From contig CM049322.1 in NCBI GenBank assembly GCA_026874595.1, positions 53,845,386-53,909,385 on the forward strand: a stretch of 64,000 nucleotides of DNA, in the 5' to 3' direction. This DNA is from Sipunculus nudus. Lineage: Eukaryota; Annelida; Sipuncula; Golfingiida; Sipunculidae. Every line of letters begins with the position of its first letter. The stretch's first letter is position 1. Made by a program: the position numbers and the translations under genes. Below are positions 22,862-40,510 of this stretch, piece after piece. The notes under the pieces were generated by a model that did not search any database, was not told the origin of the DNA, and worked only from the letters and a program-made list of their open reading frames with translations.

Positions 22862-23199
22862 GATGTAAGGAAAAGAAACCAATATTTAAGCTATTTAAAG
22901 AATTCTAAGCTAAAATTGTAAGTATAGAAGATAGAGCAGCAAAAATGGAGGATAAAAGAGACACCCACAATAAAAAGTGGGAGAGATGTATTGAGATCTT
23001 TAAAATCTGAAGATTTGCTATGTGCAATATAAATTCAAAATAAAATGTTAAATAAATCTCTATATAATAGCTAAGATATATAATGACCATTTGTCATTTT
23101 CCTTTTGTGTTATATGTATGTCTGTATTGTTCATCGTATTTGTATTTATCTGTTTCAGTATATGTATATTTTTCTTTGCGTGCAATAAAAAAAAACCGA
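22040..23199 (+). mobile_element. Decayed LINE 3' portion
   Basis: Translation shows the C-terminal region typical of LINE ORF2 proteins: 'SPFWLNVIEAWCAYIF', then 'QSLWFNSNIKINGYRAF'. Farther on is a broken 'MKHLF.ECTFVQN' zinc-knuckle-like segment. Frames are interrupted by stops and shifts, and a (TA)n run has expanded within it. It runs into an A-rich tail ('caataaaaaaaaacc', about 23185-23199). It differs in sequence from the LINE inside the amylase gene, so it is an older or different family. Confidence 0.6.
22797..22858. repeat. (TA)n microsatellite
   Basis: About 60 bp of uninterrupted TA dinucleotides within the LINE relic. Confidence 0.95.
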
Positions 23200-23704
23200 T
23201 TGTCAGTCGCAACCAGTCGCAGATAAATACTCCGCAAAAACGCCAGTGGGCGGCAGTCAGACAGGATCGTGGTAAGTACATGCTGTAGTGTCTAGTAATT
23301 GAGAATGAGGTATCTGCAGTTTGGTCATCTGATATTTGTGAATATTCACGTAAACACAAATAAATCGGGGACACTTATCGGGGCGAATATTCTGAGTTGT
23401 CTTTTAATTGGCGTCCAGTTGTACCAAAAATACACATGAAGTCTACCTTACATGTGACATAAGGTTCAACATACTATGAGTCCGTTGAGGTAGTTGACTC
23501 GTGATAAAATCTTCGAAAATGCACTTAATGTTATCCCCCTAGTTTGAACACGTGCCAAAAGAAAATACACTTGAAGTTTATATATATACATATATATAGA
23601 CAAGATGACATCTGGCGAAACTCACACGAGGTCTGTGCATACACCAACAAGGCACCTACCGCCCACGTCTCCGCTGCTGTGTGGACATACATACCAGACT
23701 GAGA
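23200..23704 (+). promoter_or_regulatory. Amylase upstream region with possible TATA box
   Basis: No gene is visible between the LINE relic and the amylase start. A TATA-like run (about 23580-23600) lies roughly 105-125 bp before the amylase ATG, a plausible core promoter followed by a short GC-richer 5' UTR. The transcription start is not determined, and TA-rich runs are common here, so the TATA call is weak. Confidence 0.3.
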
Positions 23705-30245
<6,541 letters not shown>

Positions 30246-30307
30246 CTCCGGCAGCCAAGGAAAGTGAGATGTGATTTACTTTGGCCGATTGGCCAAGAGT
30301 GTATCGG

Positions 30308-30313
30308 AATAAA
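30308..30313 (+). terminator. Polyadenylation signal of amylase
   Basis: AATAAA lies 63 bp after the amylase stop codon, in the context 'cggaataaaatg'. The equivalent in the truncated copy is at 43269-43274. Confidence 0.55.
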
Positions 30314-30476
30314 ATGTGATGAATTTTATTTTTTTTTGCGTTCAATGCATACACAAGAATTGAAAGTCTTTAATGTTTATAGCATAGTCCGGGGAAATAA
30401 AAATTTAACAGAATCTAAAGGATTTTATTGGCCCCCACATTTTAAGTTATATAGTCGTGACTTTATTACCAAACGC

Positions 30477-30513
<37 letters not shown>

Positions 30514-30516
<3 letters not shown>

Positions 30517-31544
30517 TTGAACACCTGCTAACGGCCTCAATAACGGTAAATACGTCTATAACGGTCAGATTTCCGGTCCCGAATTTTCGACCGTTATATT
30601 TCATAATCATTTTGTTGTCAATTACGGTCAGTCCTCTATTCCGTATTACGGCCAGGTCTCTTGGTCCCGCAGGCCGCGAAACGCCTCGGTTACGGTCAGG
30701 GCAGTGCCTCCGTGACATGGGCCCAACAAATCGAGCGGCCACTTCTGACCTCAATATCATTACACAAGTGTCCGCTCTCACATATTCCTATCTGTTAATG
30801 AGTGCCTGGATAAAGGTAACCACTCGACCGTGACGGTGTTGTTTGACAAGTAGCCAGCGTCGCACTACCCCACTCAGCCCCATAAGTATGCACTATAGTA
30901 AGGCATGTGTTCCCACGTGCGTATATGTTTGGGAATCAGTCGTGCGAGCCGGATCTTAATCGGGGAGTTTGTCATTTAATTAACGAATGACAACCAGGGG
31001 TCCCGATGATTAAGTCATCAGAAAAACGTAAAGCAAACTGTTGATCTTGAATCCGTGAATTTGGAACTTGCCTATCAAGATGAAATTGTGGACTCGAAAG
31101 TGTGTAACAAATTAACAGTCTTCCATAACTGCTTCTTTAACCAGACATAAGGAGTGTATTCTGTGAATGTTCACATATTTCTGCTGATACTTCCATGCTA
31201 TTAGTATGCTTTTTTGGATATAAAGAGCTTCTTAACATTTGTACAAATATTATGGACAAACAATCTGTTTGTAATGTAATAACAAACACTGTATTTGTAT
31301 AAATTATTGGTAATTTTTATAAATAGGGTTGACTTGATTGTAAATATTTTATTTTTTTTTATTGATAACAGTTATTGTACTAATACTCTGTATATACGTT
31401 TATTTGGTGATTGTTATAAAGATCTGAACTTGGTTTCGTGTGACATTTTAACCCCCTATCCTGGTCAAGCCCTGTATAACGGCCACTCCTGTATTAGGGT
31501 CACTTTCATCCAGTCCCGATTGTGACCGTAATACAGGCGTTCTA

Positions 31545-31547
<3 letters not shown>
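30514..31547. mobile_element. Pogo/Tigger-like non-autonomous element, copy 1
   Basis: The left end CAGTTGAACACCTG and the reverse complement of the right end (CAGTAGAACGCCTG) form imperfect TIRs of the pogo/Tigger type. Both ends are flanked by TA, the target of Tc1/mariner-pogo elements, and on both sides by (TA)n runs (about 30482-30513 and 31548-31600). Near the ends 'taacggtca' and 'ttacggtca' motifs recur. The interior is degenerate, with at most a trace of a transposase start near 31005-31110. Confidence 0.55.
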
Positions 31548-31600
<53 letters not shown>

Positions 31601-31602
<2 letters not shown>

Positions 31603-34600
31603 GGCAGTTGGTAAGTTGATGATGTTTGGGCAGCACGATATCCATTTCCATTACAGCCATTCCATCGTAGCTGCCAGGAGATGCTTTCCAATACACGAGC
31701 TACACCTATCGGCCGCGACTGAAACAATATTCTGAATCTGTATCTCGTTAAGAAAGAACTTCTAATTTTAAAACTCAGATGATGAAACATGATAAACCTG
31801 CCCAATCTTTAACAGTAGGATCCTTTCTGAGTTTCTTTGTATCGAATTTACATGAAAAAACCTGCGGTGCTGGGTCAATGGACCCGAGCATAGGAGACCA
31901 ACAATATACTCAAGTTTCAGGGTGTCACTTAGATATATATGTCCCGTCTGAGCCTTTTCATATTGAAAGACAGTCTATTGACGTCTGTTGTTGGAAATGT
32001 CTATACACTGTGAGTCCCGTTAATACAACCTTTAGCTTGTAAAGCAGGTCAGGCATAAGCATAGATAAATTGCACCAATTAACATTGAGAGCCAACTAAT
32101 TGAACGAGACAAGATAATACGAAAAAAAAAAAGAAAACTGTGTCAGTACAATTTTACTCTACGCTTGGACAGCAGCTTTCATGCTAAGCAGATTTCATGA
32201 AGGACTTCACACATAAAGTACCCTGCCATTTCAGCGTTTTATTTACCAAGGAATTCAAGAGCTCTTTAGTGTCCCAATTCCGTCCCGATCTCAACCTACA
32301 ACACAAAACATCAAAAATGGCCTAATTGTACTTCCTGTGTAAATACCATTTCCCGTCTTGTGGGACACTTTTCTTTGTATGATTTTCTCGAGAACAGTGG
32401 AGACCTAATAAGAGATTTATTCTTCAGATCTTGCAGTAATGGGATGGTCCCCCGCCATTGAGCGTGGTAACAGAAGCCTCTAGTTCAAGGCACACTGACT
32501 ACCACCAGCCAAGCCATATTATTTCATTCGCTGTACATATAGTCAATACACAAGTTAATTATGCACATGCTGTCATAGTTGTTTGTTCGTTTGTGTGTGT
32601 TCTGCTATCTTTGGCATCCTTTTTAATGTTGCGAACGAACCGGACCAGAGTGGCCCCGTGACACCGGGGTCATTTACAATGTATATTGAAGTACACAAAC
32701 AATATAATAAAATGATATGCGTATTATTATATAACTCTGTTACAATAACAGGTAATCCAATGGTGAATGGCTTTGAAAATCGTCATGTAAGCTAGCCCAT
32801 GTTCAATTCTCTCACTCTCTCTACACTGTATACTTTGAGAAAATATCTGGATACCTACGCCTCATATATATATTCCTTATAAACATGATACGTATGACTA
32901 AATATATATATATATAAACATAAATAGACATATATGTACATTCACTTCACATGCTGGGTCAATTGAAAGGGTTTTATTTTTACACAAAAGTTTGCATCTA
33001 TGTGGCCTCGTCTGTTGTAACATTGTAACAAAATACTGGGTATATACATAGTATTCTAACAGGCTGAAGCCACGGCTTGCTGGTGGCTGGCAGGAATAAT
33101 AACAGTCAATTTATAATCATGAAACATATAGAAAAACATAGTTTTCGTTTATGTTATAACTCAGCCAAAGTATACGTTATTGAGTACTGGTATATTCTCG
33201 GCCCCATATCAATTACTTTTCTACCATAAATATTAAATTAATACTATTTATGGACATTTATATCCATAAAGCCAAATCGAAATACACCAATATCAATTAT
33301 GTTATAGCTTAGCCAAAGGCAAAGATACGGTAGTCCTGCCGCCAACTGGTGATTTTCTTCAGCCAAGCATTTAATAGGTAGGTTTGCGTAGGTTTAAAAA
33401 CAAGATGTAACTGAAATAACACATGTAAAATCAAAACATTAAAAAACTGAACCTAATATTTTACAGGCAGATACACATCATTATGAATGATAGTTCACTT
33501 AAAGGCGGAAAGACAGCAAATAAAAAATCCGGTAGATATAATCCTAAGCTGTACATGTATAGTTTCCTTTATGTCTCTTTAGGTTATTTTCCTCATGCCA
33601 AGCGATGATGCTGGAGGAATCACCCACACCCTTCTGCAGCCCCTGCCCGTTATTCCTTTTCCCCGAAATCTATTCACCTGACAGGTCATTGGAATATCTC
33701 CAGCATAATTAGACTGACTCAGAATGTAGACCATTCCCTATATACCTGAATGACTCATTGTATATGGCATTAGAGAAGAGGGTATGGACATTAAAGAGTA
33801 TCTTGCTTTTCCTATGGTTTGCCGCTTCACATACATTCGTATCCTCTTAATCTCTCACAAGATTGATTAACTAATTTAATCAAGTTGACGCAACTCTGTG
33901 TATCCGACGGTGACGCCTATATGTATTTAGGAGGAACCCCTCCTCCAAGTCCACACGTCATGTACAAACCTCTGCGTCCATTTTCCTCCGAGTCCTATTG
34001 ACCGGATTCTTTCATATTTCGGCCATTGTAGTTTCGGTTCATCCAAATCACTTCATCAAGGAAACCCTACAAGTTCTTTCAGTCTCCCAAAACATGTCTT
34101 TAGGTTATTTTTAGACAATAAATGATTAGATTCAGACACACAGCAGTAAAGTTATGAAAACTGTTTACCAGGAACCGTGGAATTATAAATAAATAATGGA
34201 ACACGTTCTCTCCAACACAGGCCTCAATATTTTGATTTTTGGCAGAAGGGGACAAGGGGGTATTTTTATTGTTCGGACATCCCTCTTTAACCAAACCTAA
34301 ATATATGTTTATTTAAATATATGTATTTCTTTTTCGAACTGTAAATAATGTCCAGGCTAGAAAAGTTTGATAAGGCTGCATAATACGCTTAGGAAATACC
34401 AACTTTAGGTGTTGTAGGAATGTCATTGTTTTTTACATATGCTGTTCTAATCCACTGGAATGCATTACCAATGAGCGTCAAATAGGCCAATGGTCCCCAC
34501 CATTCTAAATCATTGTACAGCACTTCATGCCATAGCATATTTCTTAGAATTCTGAACGGACGCTAACTAAATTTTAGTAAACTTTAATGACGCTTCTTAT

Positions 34601-35376
34601 TTTATACTCTACATTCATTATCCGTGTTCATCGTTTTACGAATTTATTTGATGTTATTATTTTAACCATGTATCAATAACGTTTTATTTTTATACGTTCG
34701 ATGTATTTTAGTTTAAGTATTTCCATACTTGTAATTAAGTATGTACTTAATTAATAGAATTCTGACCAGGTCCCATTAGAAAAACAGCACATGCTGAATA
34801 GGATAGCCTGGTTAAATATGTGTTATAAATAAATAAATAAATATATAACAAGAACACTGAAATTGTTTCTGGTAATATGTAACAATTGCCTTAAACATCA
34901 AAGATTGTAGTCAACTATGAAAAGAGAATGAAAAGACCTTGATGGAAGATGAAAAGAGAATCAAAAGACTCTGGTGAGCGATGAAAAGAGAATAAAAAAT
35001 GTTGTGAATGAAGAAAAGAGAATTAAAAGACAGAGGCGAATGAGGAAAAGAGGATTAAAAGATTGTGGTGAACGATAGCAAGAGAAACAAATGTATGGGG
35101 AGTAATGAAGAAAAAAACGCAACTATGTGGTATATTCCTGAAGTGGTTACATGAATATGGTGCTTATGATTTTTTTTCAGTTTCACAAGTGTATGTTTAT
35201 ATTAAATAAAAAGTGTTTCCTTAAAACAAAATTTTCAATAATATCTGGAAGGATTTAGCATATACTGATGATACAACGTGGCCAGAAATATTGTTTTCAT
35301 TTACGGTCCTTGCAATTACCCAATTTTTATGAGAAATACTTCTAGACTGTTATCTAAAAAAACTGTTTTTTTTTTT
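31601..35376. other. Intergenic region, no supportable gene
   Basis: No open frame resembles a known protein. Short frames, such as 87 codons at 31779-32042, persist in all three copies only because the DNA is recently duplicated. A purine-rich minisatellite occupies 34917-35094. The segment 31965-32330 has a diverged relative at 62560-62930. Confidence 0.5.
34917..35094 (+). repeat. Purine-rich degenerate minisatellite
   Basis: Imperfect repeats of roughly 27-35 bp built on 'gatgaaaagagaatnaaaag'. The counterparts are 47876-48055 and the shorter 57480-57625, which has lost about 50 bp. Confidence 0.65.
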
Positions 35377-35521
35377 AATCAGGGGTTCCACCAAGAACCT
35401 ATCCTGATTTCCCACTCATTCCATCTGAAATGTTTCCTCTCAGGACTTCTGGAGATGACCTCGACGCAACCTCACAGGTTCTATTGAAGAACCCTTGATA
35501 GGTTCAAAAATAAACCCGATT
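35377..35521. mobile_element. Possible small MITE
   Basis: The left 'aatcaggggttccaccaaga' followed by 'acctatc' is imperfectly inverted at the right end ('gataggttc...aacccgatt'). The 9-bp core GAACCTATC / GATAGGTTC is perfect. The length is about 145 bp with no coding capacity. Copies occur in the two later units at about 48338-48482 and 57895-58036. Confidence 0.3.
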
Positions 35522-35724
35522 GAACCTCAACAATGATCTTCACTCAGACAACTGCAAAGAACTATTTTGTGCTCTAGCTTGAATTCTTTTTCTTTTTTCT
35601 TAAAGTGCAAGTTCATTGCACAAAACTGATTAGCACTAGTTTTCAGCATCTGAATAACATAAAAAGCTTCATATTTGCCCACTAAACCAAAATTAAAACC
35701 TGAAAGTTGAAATCCCTATATATC

Positions 35725-37089
35725 TTAGGGTCGGAGTTTGAATCGCATAGAGTGGAATTGAATCACATAGAAATGATCATATTTCGTCAACCACTCCGCG
35801 AGTTCACCTGCTGTTGGCTCTGTGGTGATGTTGTAAGGTTGATATACATGAACATTCTTTGGGGGAACGAGCTTTGTCATGTTTCCTGTCAAAACAAAGA
35901 CAGGCTTTGTGATGGAGTTTTTTACCGAATCCGGAACTTTCTTGTTGCGTAGAAATGAGTGTTCTCTGTACATGTCCTTGTTTTTAGTGTCCCATTTAAT
36001 AAAATCTTTCATAACCTTATCTAATGGACAATCCTTTTTGGGTTGACACTGGAAGGTTGGAAGTATCAGGGTCCTGTTAAGGGTTGTAGCCAATCTGAGT
36101 GCTTTATGTAGGTCCGTTATGCTTCTGCCCGGATCCATAGGAAACCCATTATTGTATGTTAAGTATTTCCGTGTTGTACTACTGTAATACTGGTCCGTAT
36201 CCAGGAACCAGCCTCCGAGCTCCTTTAATCGGAATATTTTTGTCCGCGACCACGTATTGTGGTTATTGTGAAATATCACTGTCCTTGATATGTTGTATGT
36301 ATATATGCTTTCTGAGAAAAAAATATGACCTGTAGGAAAAAGCTTGTATGGCAAAACATTGTATCTTATTCGATTAGCCTTCCTCCCGCTTATCAGTCCA
36401 TATGTAAATATATTTTGGTCCCACAATTTCGGATTTTTATTTAGTATTTTGACAGTATCCTTTACAATGCTGATTGTAGCCGCCGTTTTCCGGAACATCA
36501 CCAATCCAATACATAATTTATGTGGCATGCCTCTTATGTCTTGTTGAATCTCTACATCACATCCTTTACATTGGAAATAAGGAAACGGATTTTTTATGAA
36601 AACTGTATCCAGATCCATTAAAAGCACACTAAACCCTAGAGTTAGAAGTTTCAACGTTACAGAAAACTTAAGATTGCCCTTTTTCTTGAACGCATCGCTC
36701 CCAAATTGATGTTCTTCGCTCGCTAACTCCCTCAGTGATGCGTCGTAATAAGCAGTAAATCCTCGGCTCGCAAGCTCCTCAACGGTTTTCCGACTAAGAC
36801 CGACAGGCATAAGATTATCCACTCCGTTGTCTGAAGCCGAGACGGCAAAATTTAGGAACATTTCTATGTATGTTTCATCAAGGATGACTAATGTTACTAC
36901 CGGGTCCTTTGCGGCCGGGGTCATTACGGACATCTTCTTTGCAAGGCACTGGAGGTCCGTAATATTGCACTTTGATTCATTGCGATATTTGAACGATATG
37001 CTGTCCGGAATAGTCCATGGTAACCATACCACTGCACTGCTCAACACAAGTAAGAATATTGTGAGCGGACGTTTCCAGGAGAGATCCAT
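35725..37089 (-). CDS. Type II membrane glycosyltransferase with DxD motif, intact
   Basis: A 454-aa open frame without introns. Residues 9-25 form one hydrophobic segment behind a short basic N-terminus, as in Golgi type II enzymes. The lumenal part has several N-glycosylation sequons (for example N37, N42, N266, N338, N403, N420). 'LLMDLDTVFIKNPFPYF' contains the DLD (159-161) that binds metal and the nucleotide sugar, in the style of the nucleotide-diphospho-sugar transferase family (PF03407-like). The C-terminal third ('LHKALRLATTLNRTLILPTF') resembles a second sugar-transferase-associated segment. Donor and acceptor are unknown. It is convergent with the amylase. 'aatcacag' directly before the ATG could be a 3' splice site of a 5' UTR intron. 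Confidence 0.85.
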   Translation of the reverse strand: MDLSWKRPLTIFLLVLSSAVVWLPWTIPDSISFKYRNESKCNITDLQCLAKKMSVMTPAAKDPVVTLVILDETYIEMFLNFAVSASDNGVDNLMPVGLSRKTVEELASRGFTAYYDASLRELASEEHQFGSDAFKKKGNLKFSVTLKLLTLGFSVLLMDLDTVFIKNPFPYFQCKGCDVEIQQDIRGMPHKLCIGLVMFRKTAATISIVKDTVKILNKNPKLWDQNIFTYGLISGRKANRIRYNVLPYKLFPTGHIFFSESIYTYNISRTVIFHNNHNTWSRTKIFRLKELGGWFLDTDQYYSSTTRKYLTYNNGFPMDPGRSITDLHKALRLATTLNRTLILPTFQCQPKKDCPLDKVMKDFIKWDTKNKDMYREHSFLRNKKVPDSVKNSITKPVFVLTGNMTKLVPPKNVHVYQPYNITTEPTAGELAEWLTKYDHFYVIQFHSMRFKLRP

Positions 37090-38831
37090 CTGTGATTCTT
37101 ATTAACTCTAAAAAATTAAAAAAAAAATTAACAGCATTTTATTATTGAAAAAGTCTGCATTATATAAACTATAACTCTCACGAATCATATGTCTTAGCAG
37201 ATACTGAAAAATACTATTCATGAAAATATTGCCTCGTCTATAATGAACAAACAAAAAGTACGAATCAAATATGATTATTTTAATTTTTTCCTAACTATAC
37301 AGTGCAATATTATTGTGTGAAGAGTTCTTTATAAAGGAAAAGTGCCTGTTGTATTAATTGCTATGCTAGGCGCAGATGACTGCCAACAATCGGAGATAGA
37401 AATACGAATAACAAATAGGTCAATTTTGCGTATCGTGTACGTATTCACCTATCATGGGGATTACATTCGTCAAATGTAATGCGTCTGTTTACCTATTTTA
37501 CCCGTCCGGTATCGTGTGATTTGGAGGGCCATGGGGCGAATGGCTAGTTTACCTATCACATCATTGACTTAATTTTGATATTTATTGAAAGATTTATTCT
37601 GTGTTTAAGAAAACACTTGTCAGATTTTGTCAGGAACGTTCAGCTTTTATTGAGACTTTTGTATTGGGATTGGTGAAATGCTCCAGTGACTGAGCGATGT
37701 TTTTATGGTCATACATAAGGTGTCAGTTGAATTCATATATGTGTGTGTTTTCCATGGATAAATATATGTATGCATATATATTTTATACATGTATGTATTT
37801 TTTTGTATGTGCAACAGGGAATACATGATTTAAACGCCCAAAATGAACAATTTCGCAACTGTTCCCGCAAAACTTCTGATGAACTGGCAAGGCCGATTAT
37901 GCAATGTTCAATATTTTGTCATATGTTCAATATTTTGTATCTCACAATAACTCTTTTAAGGAAACAGAAATCAAATACTTTAATACGGAGAAGAAATGGG
38001 TTGTGACTCGCAGAAAGTTAACATAAGTCGCACTCCTGAGCTTACACTGACATACCAGTCATACAATAAGATCTGGTGCTCAGAGCTCAATCAATTTATG
38101 ATATATTTGGTAGCAGACGAAACATACAATTAAAATGTGTGATCAGGAAAATTATAGAATTTTGTTGTATTGTAAATAATACACGTACTACACTACACTA
38201 AGCCCTGTGCATGCCCTTTAGCACAGTACTGAGTATGGGTTAATACTGAACTTTTTCAAGTACTAAACCAGTGTTTTTGACATATATCTTTGCATGTCTA
38301 TATGTGAAATCTCAAGGTGTTCTGAGAGTTTAATTACATACCTAACCAAGACGAAAGTAAAATAGAAATTTCATGCAACAGAAGGTTATGATTTATGCCG
38401 AATTATCAGACCAATGGGTGGCTCCTGAAGTTTTATTTCCATGACTCTTTTGAATAAAAATCTACCTTTACATTTCCACAGAGGGCATTTCAGCGATTTG
38501 AACAAGCTGGGTGTATTGGGTATGACTCGTCCCTTCGTCTTCAAAAGACGAAGGTTTAAAAAATATAAATCACAGTGACTTATGTTCAGTTAGATGTGAA
38601 TTTTAAACTTCTTAGATTAGGATTGGTGGCCGGTTTAAGGTGTATTATGACTTTAAAATAACTCGGAGAATATAGGTTTCAGTGATCTGCCTGATTTAAA
38701 AAAGATCAACTGTGGTCAGGTACACACTGGTTTGAAAAATACAGAAATTTCATAATTTAAAGATTAAGGAAATGATTAAAATGAACTTGTTTACAATATT
38801 TCAAGTTAGGCATAGTTGGGATTGGATCACC
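37090..38831. other. Spacer between glycosyltransferase A and duplication junction
   Basis: AT-rich, with no gene recognised. It recurs at 50052-51784 and 59607-61334. A small foldback, 'ccttcgtcttcaaaagacga', lies near 38533. Confidence 0.5.
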
Positions 38832-38836
38832 AAGAA

Positions 38837-39554
38837 ATGGATTGGTGAATTAAGTTTACAAAATGAAGAAAATATCTTTAAGGCATTCAAGAATATTGTC
38901 ATGATTACTATTTCAGAGAAACTAAGAATCTTTCAATCTAAATTATTTCATAGGATTTTACCACTTAATCCACTTCTTAACAAACTGAAAATAAGCCAAA
39001 GTGAACTTTGTTCTTTTTGTAAAAAGGAAAAAGAAACTTACTTACATATATTTTATCGCTGTGAGGTAACCCATAATTTATTAGTAACATTTAAGACATG
39101 GTTAAAAGACCTGGAACAACTTTTAAACTTAAGTAATACATTAACAGAAACAATATTAATACTCAACACCTCAGGCGACAGCTTACTGGATACTCTATTA
39201 CTGTTACTAAAACATTATATATATATACATGTAAATGTAGAGGGAAATTACCAGTATTCTCTGTGTATAAAACATATGTCACACAAATTTATAAAATTGA
39301 AGAACATATTGCAAGGACGAAAGGTAAAATGGGGACACATATTCAAAAGTGGAAAACTTTCAAACCATACACATAGGAAACGAATAATACAGTATAAAGA
39401 AAACAAAATATTTACCCCACATTTCAAATCACAAGAACATTGTCATTTGTATTTGTATGTATGTATGTATTGTCACTGTCATTACACTGTCACGATGTAT
39501 AATGTACTTTGCTATATGTAACTTATGTTTATAATAAAAAAAAAGAAAAAAAAG
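38837..39554 (+). mobile_element. LINE 3' fragment at duplication junction
   Basis: The same LINE copy as in amylase intron 4, cut off by the duplication breakpoint. It keeps one open frame from the junction through the zinc motif (CSFCKKEKETYLHIFYRC). The unit A copy has a stop codon (ggtgaaTAA near 25868) and a one-base deletion in that motif. This copy is therefore the less decayed one, even though both descend from one insertion. It ends in an A-rich tail before 39555. Confidence 0.8.
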
Positions 39555-39568
39555 AACGCTATACAGGT
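39555..39568 (+). repeat. LINE target-site duplication carried into unit B
   Basis: AACGCTATACAGGT, the right-hand copy of the duplication seen at 26598-26611. It brings 12 bases of amylase exon 4 and its donor GT (39567-39568) into a unit that otherwise lacks exons 1-4. Confidence 0.8.
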
Positions 39569-40510
39569 CAGCAATATATATATACGTATATATATTCGTC
39601 AAATTACACGTTATTTTCTGGGTTTTTTTTTGTTTGCCAACTGGTTTATTTTAAGGCTCCCTACCAGTGATATGATATTGCTCTTCTATAGTTTAAGAAA
39701 AAATCCTGCATGGTTACAGTTTCCGTAATCACTTAGTGATGCTTTGTCAATTCTCGTGGATTGAAATTCTAAATCCAGAGATGACCAGTAAGATGGTGAG
39801 GAAAACCTGACAAACATCCCTTTAAAGGTTCTGGACTCATTTTCGGAAGCTGTTATGAGTACTTTTGATCATATGACTGCATGCTTTTATGTTTTTCTTC
39901 TGTTTTTGTTCATTTTCAAGTGGTTTTCTCTTTCCCTTTACTGATATCTTTATGTCTTCTTCTCGGCAAGTGGAGTTCATCTTTCATCTTTTGTGGCTGG
40001 TTCTTCTATTCAGTAACCTCCTTGCTGTAACACTAGACCCTTATTTTACAACTAGCCTTCCCCAGGGAGGCAGGTCACGTGTAAAACGAAATGTGTTATA
40101 ACAATGTCATTTGCCACCTTGCCAAAATTTTTGCATGTAAATCTTTAATGTTATTCTTTATTCCATTTTCAAGACTTTGTGGATGGCAGAGGTCTTGTTA
40201 CTTGACTTGAGCAGATATTGAGCAAATGACAGACGTGTTAAATATACCTGTCGCACCTATATTTAGACTACTGAGCCATGATTCACTATGCTCAGTATTC
40301 TTTCAAATATTATGTTTACATGCGCATTTGATATTTACTAAATATTTTAGTTATTCGTTTGCTGGATCTGTGGGCGCGTTTACGTATTTACAAAAAAAAT
40401 AAAGTCGCCACATGGATTTCGGTTTTTACGGCCAAACCTTGTCCTCTTATTTAATTACCTACATATAAATCAAGCCAATTTTTTTTTCTAAATCTCGTTT
40501 TGTTCAACAG

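Noticed and set aside
30264-30833. 189-codon frame after the amylase stop
   Set aside because: It runs through the 3' UTR, a TA microsatellite and the pogo-like element end, with repetitive Tyr-Ile residues from the TA run.
31779-32661. Short frames conserved in all three duplicated units (87 and 67 codons)
   Set aside because: The whole units are nearly identical, so conservation carries no information. A diverged relative (62560-62930) does not preserve the frame.
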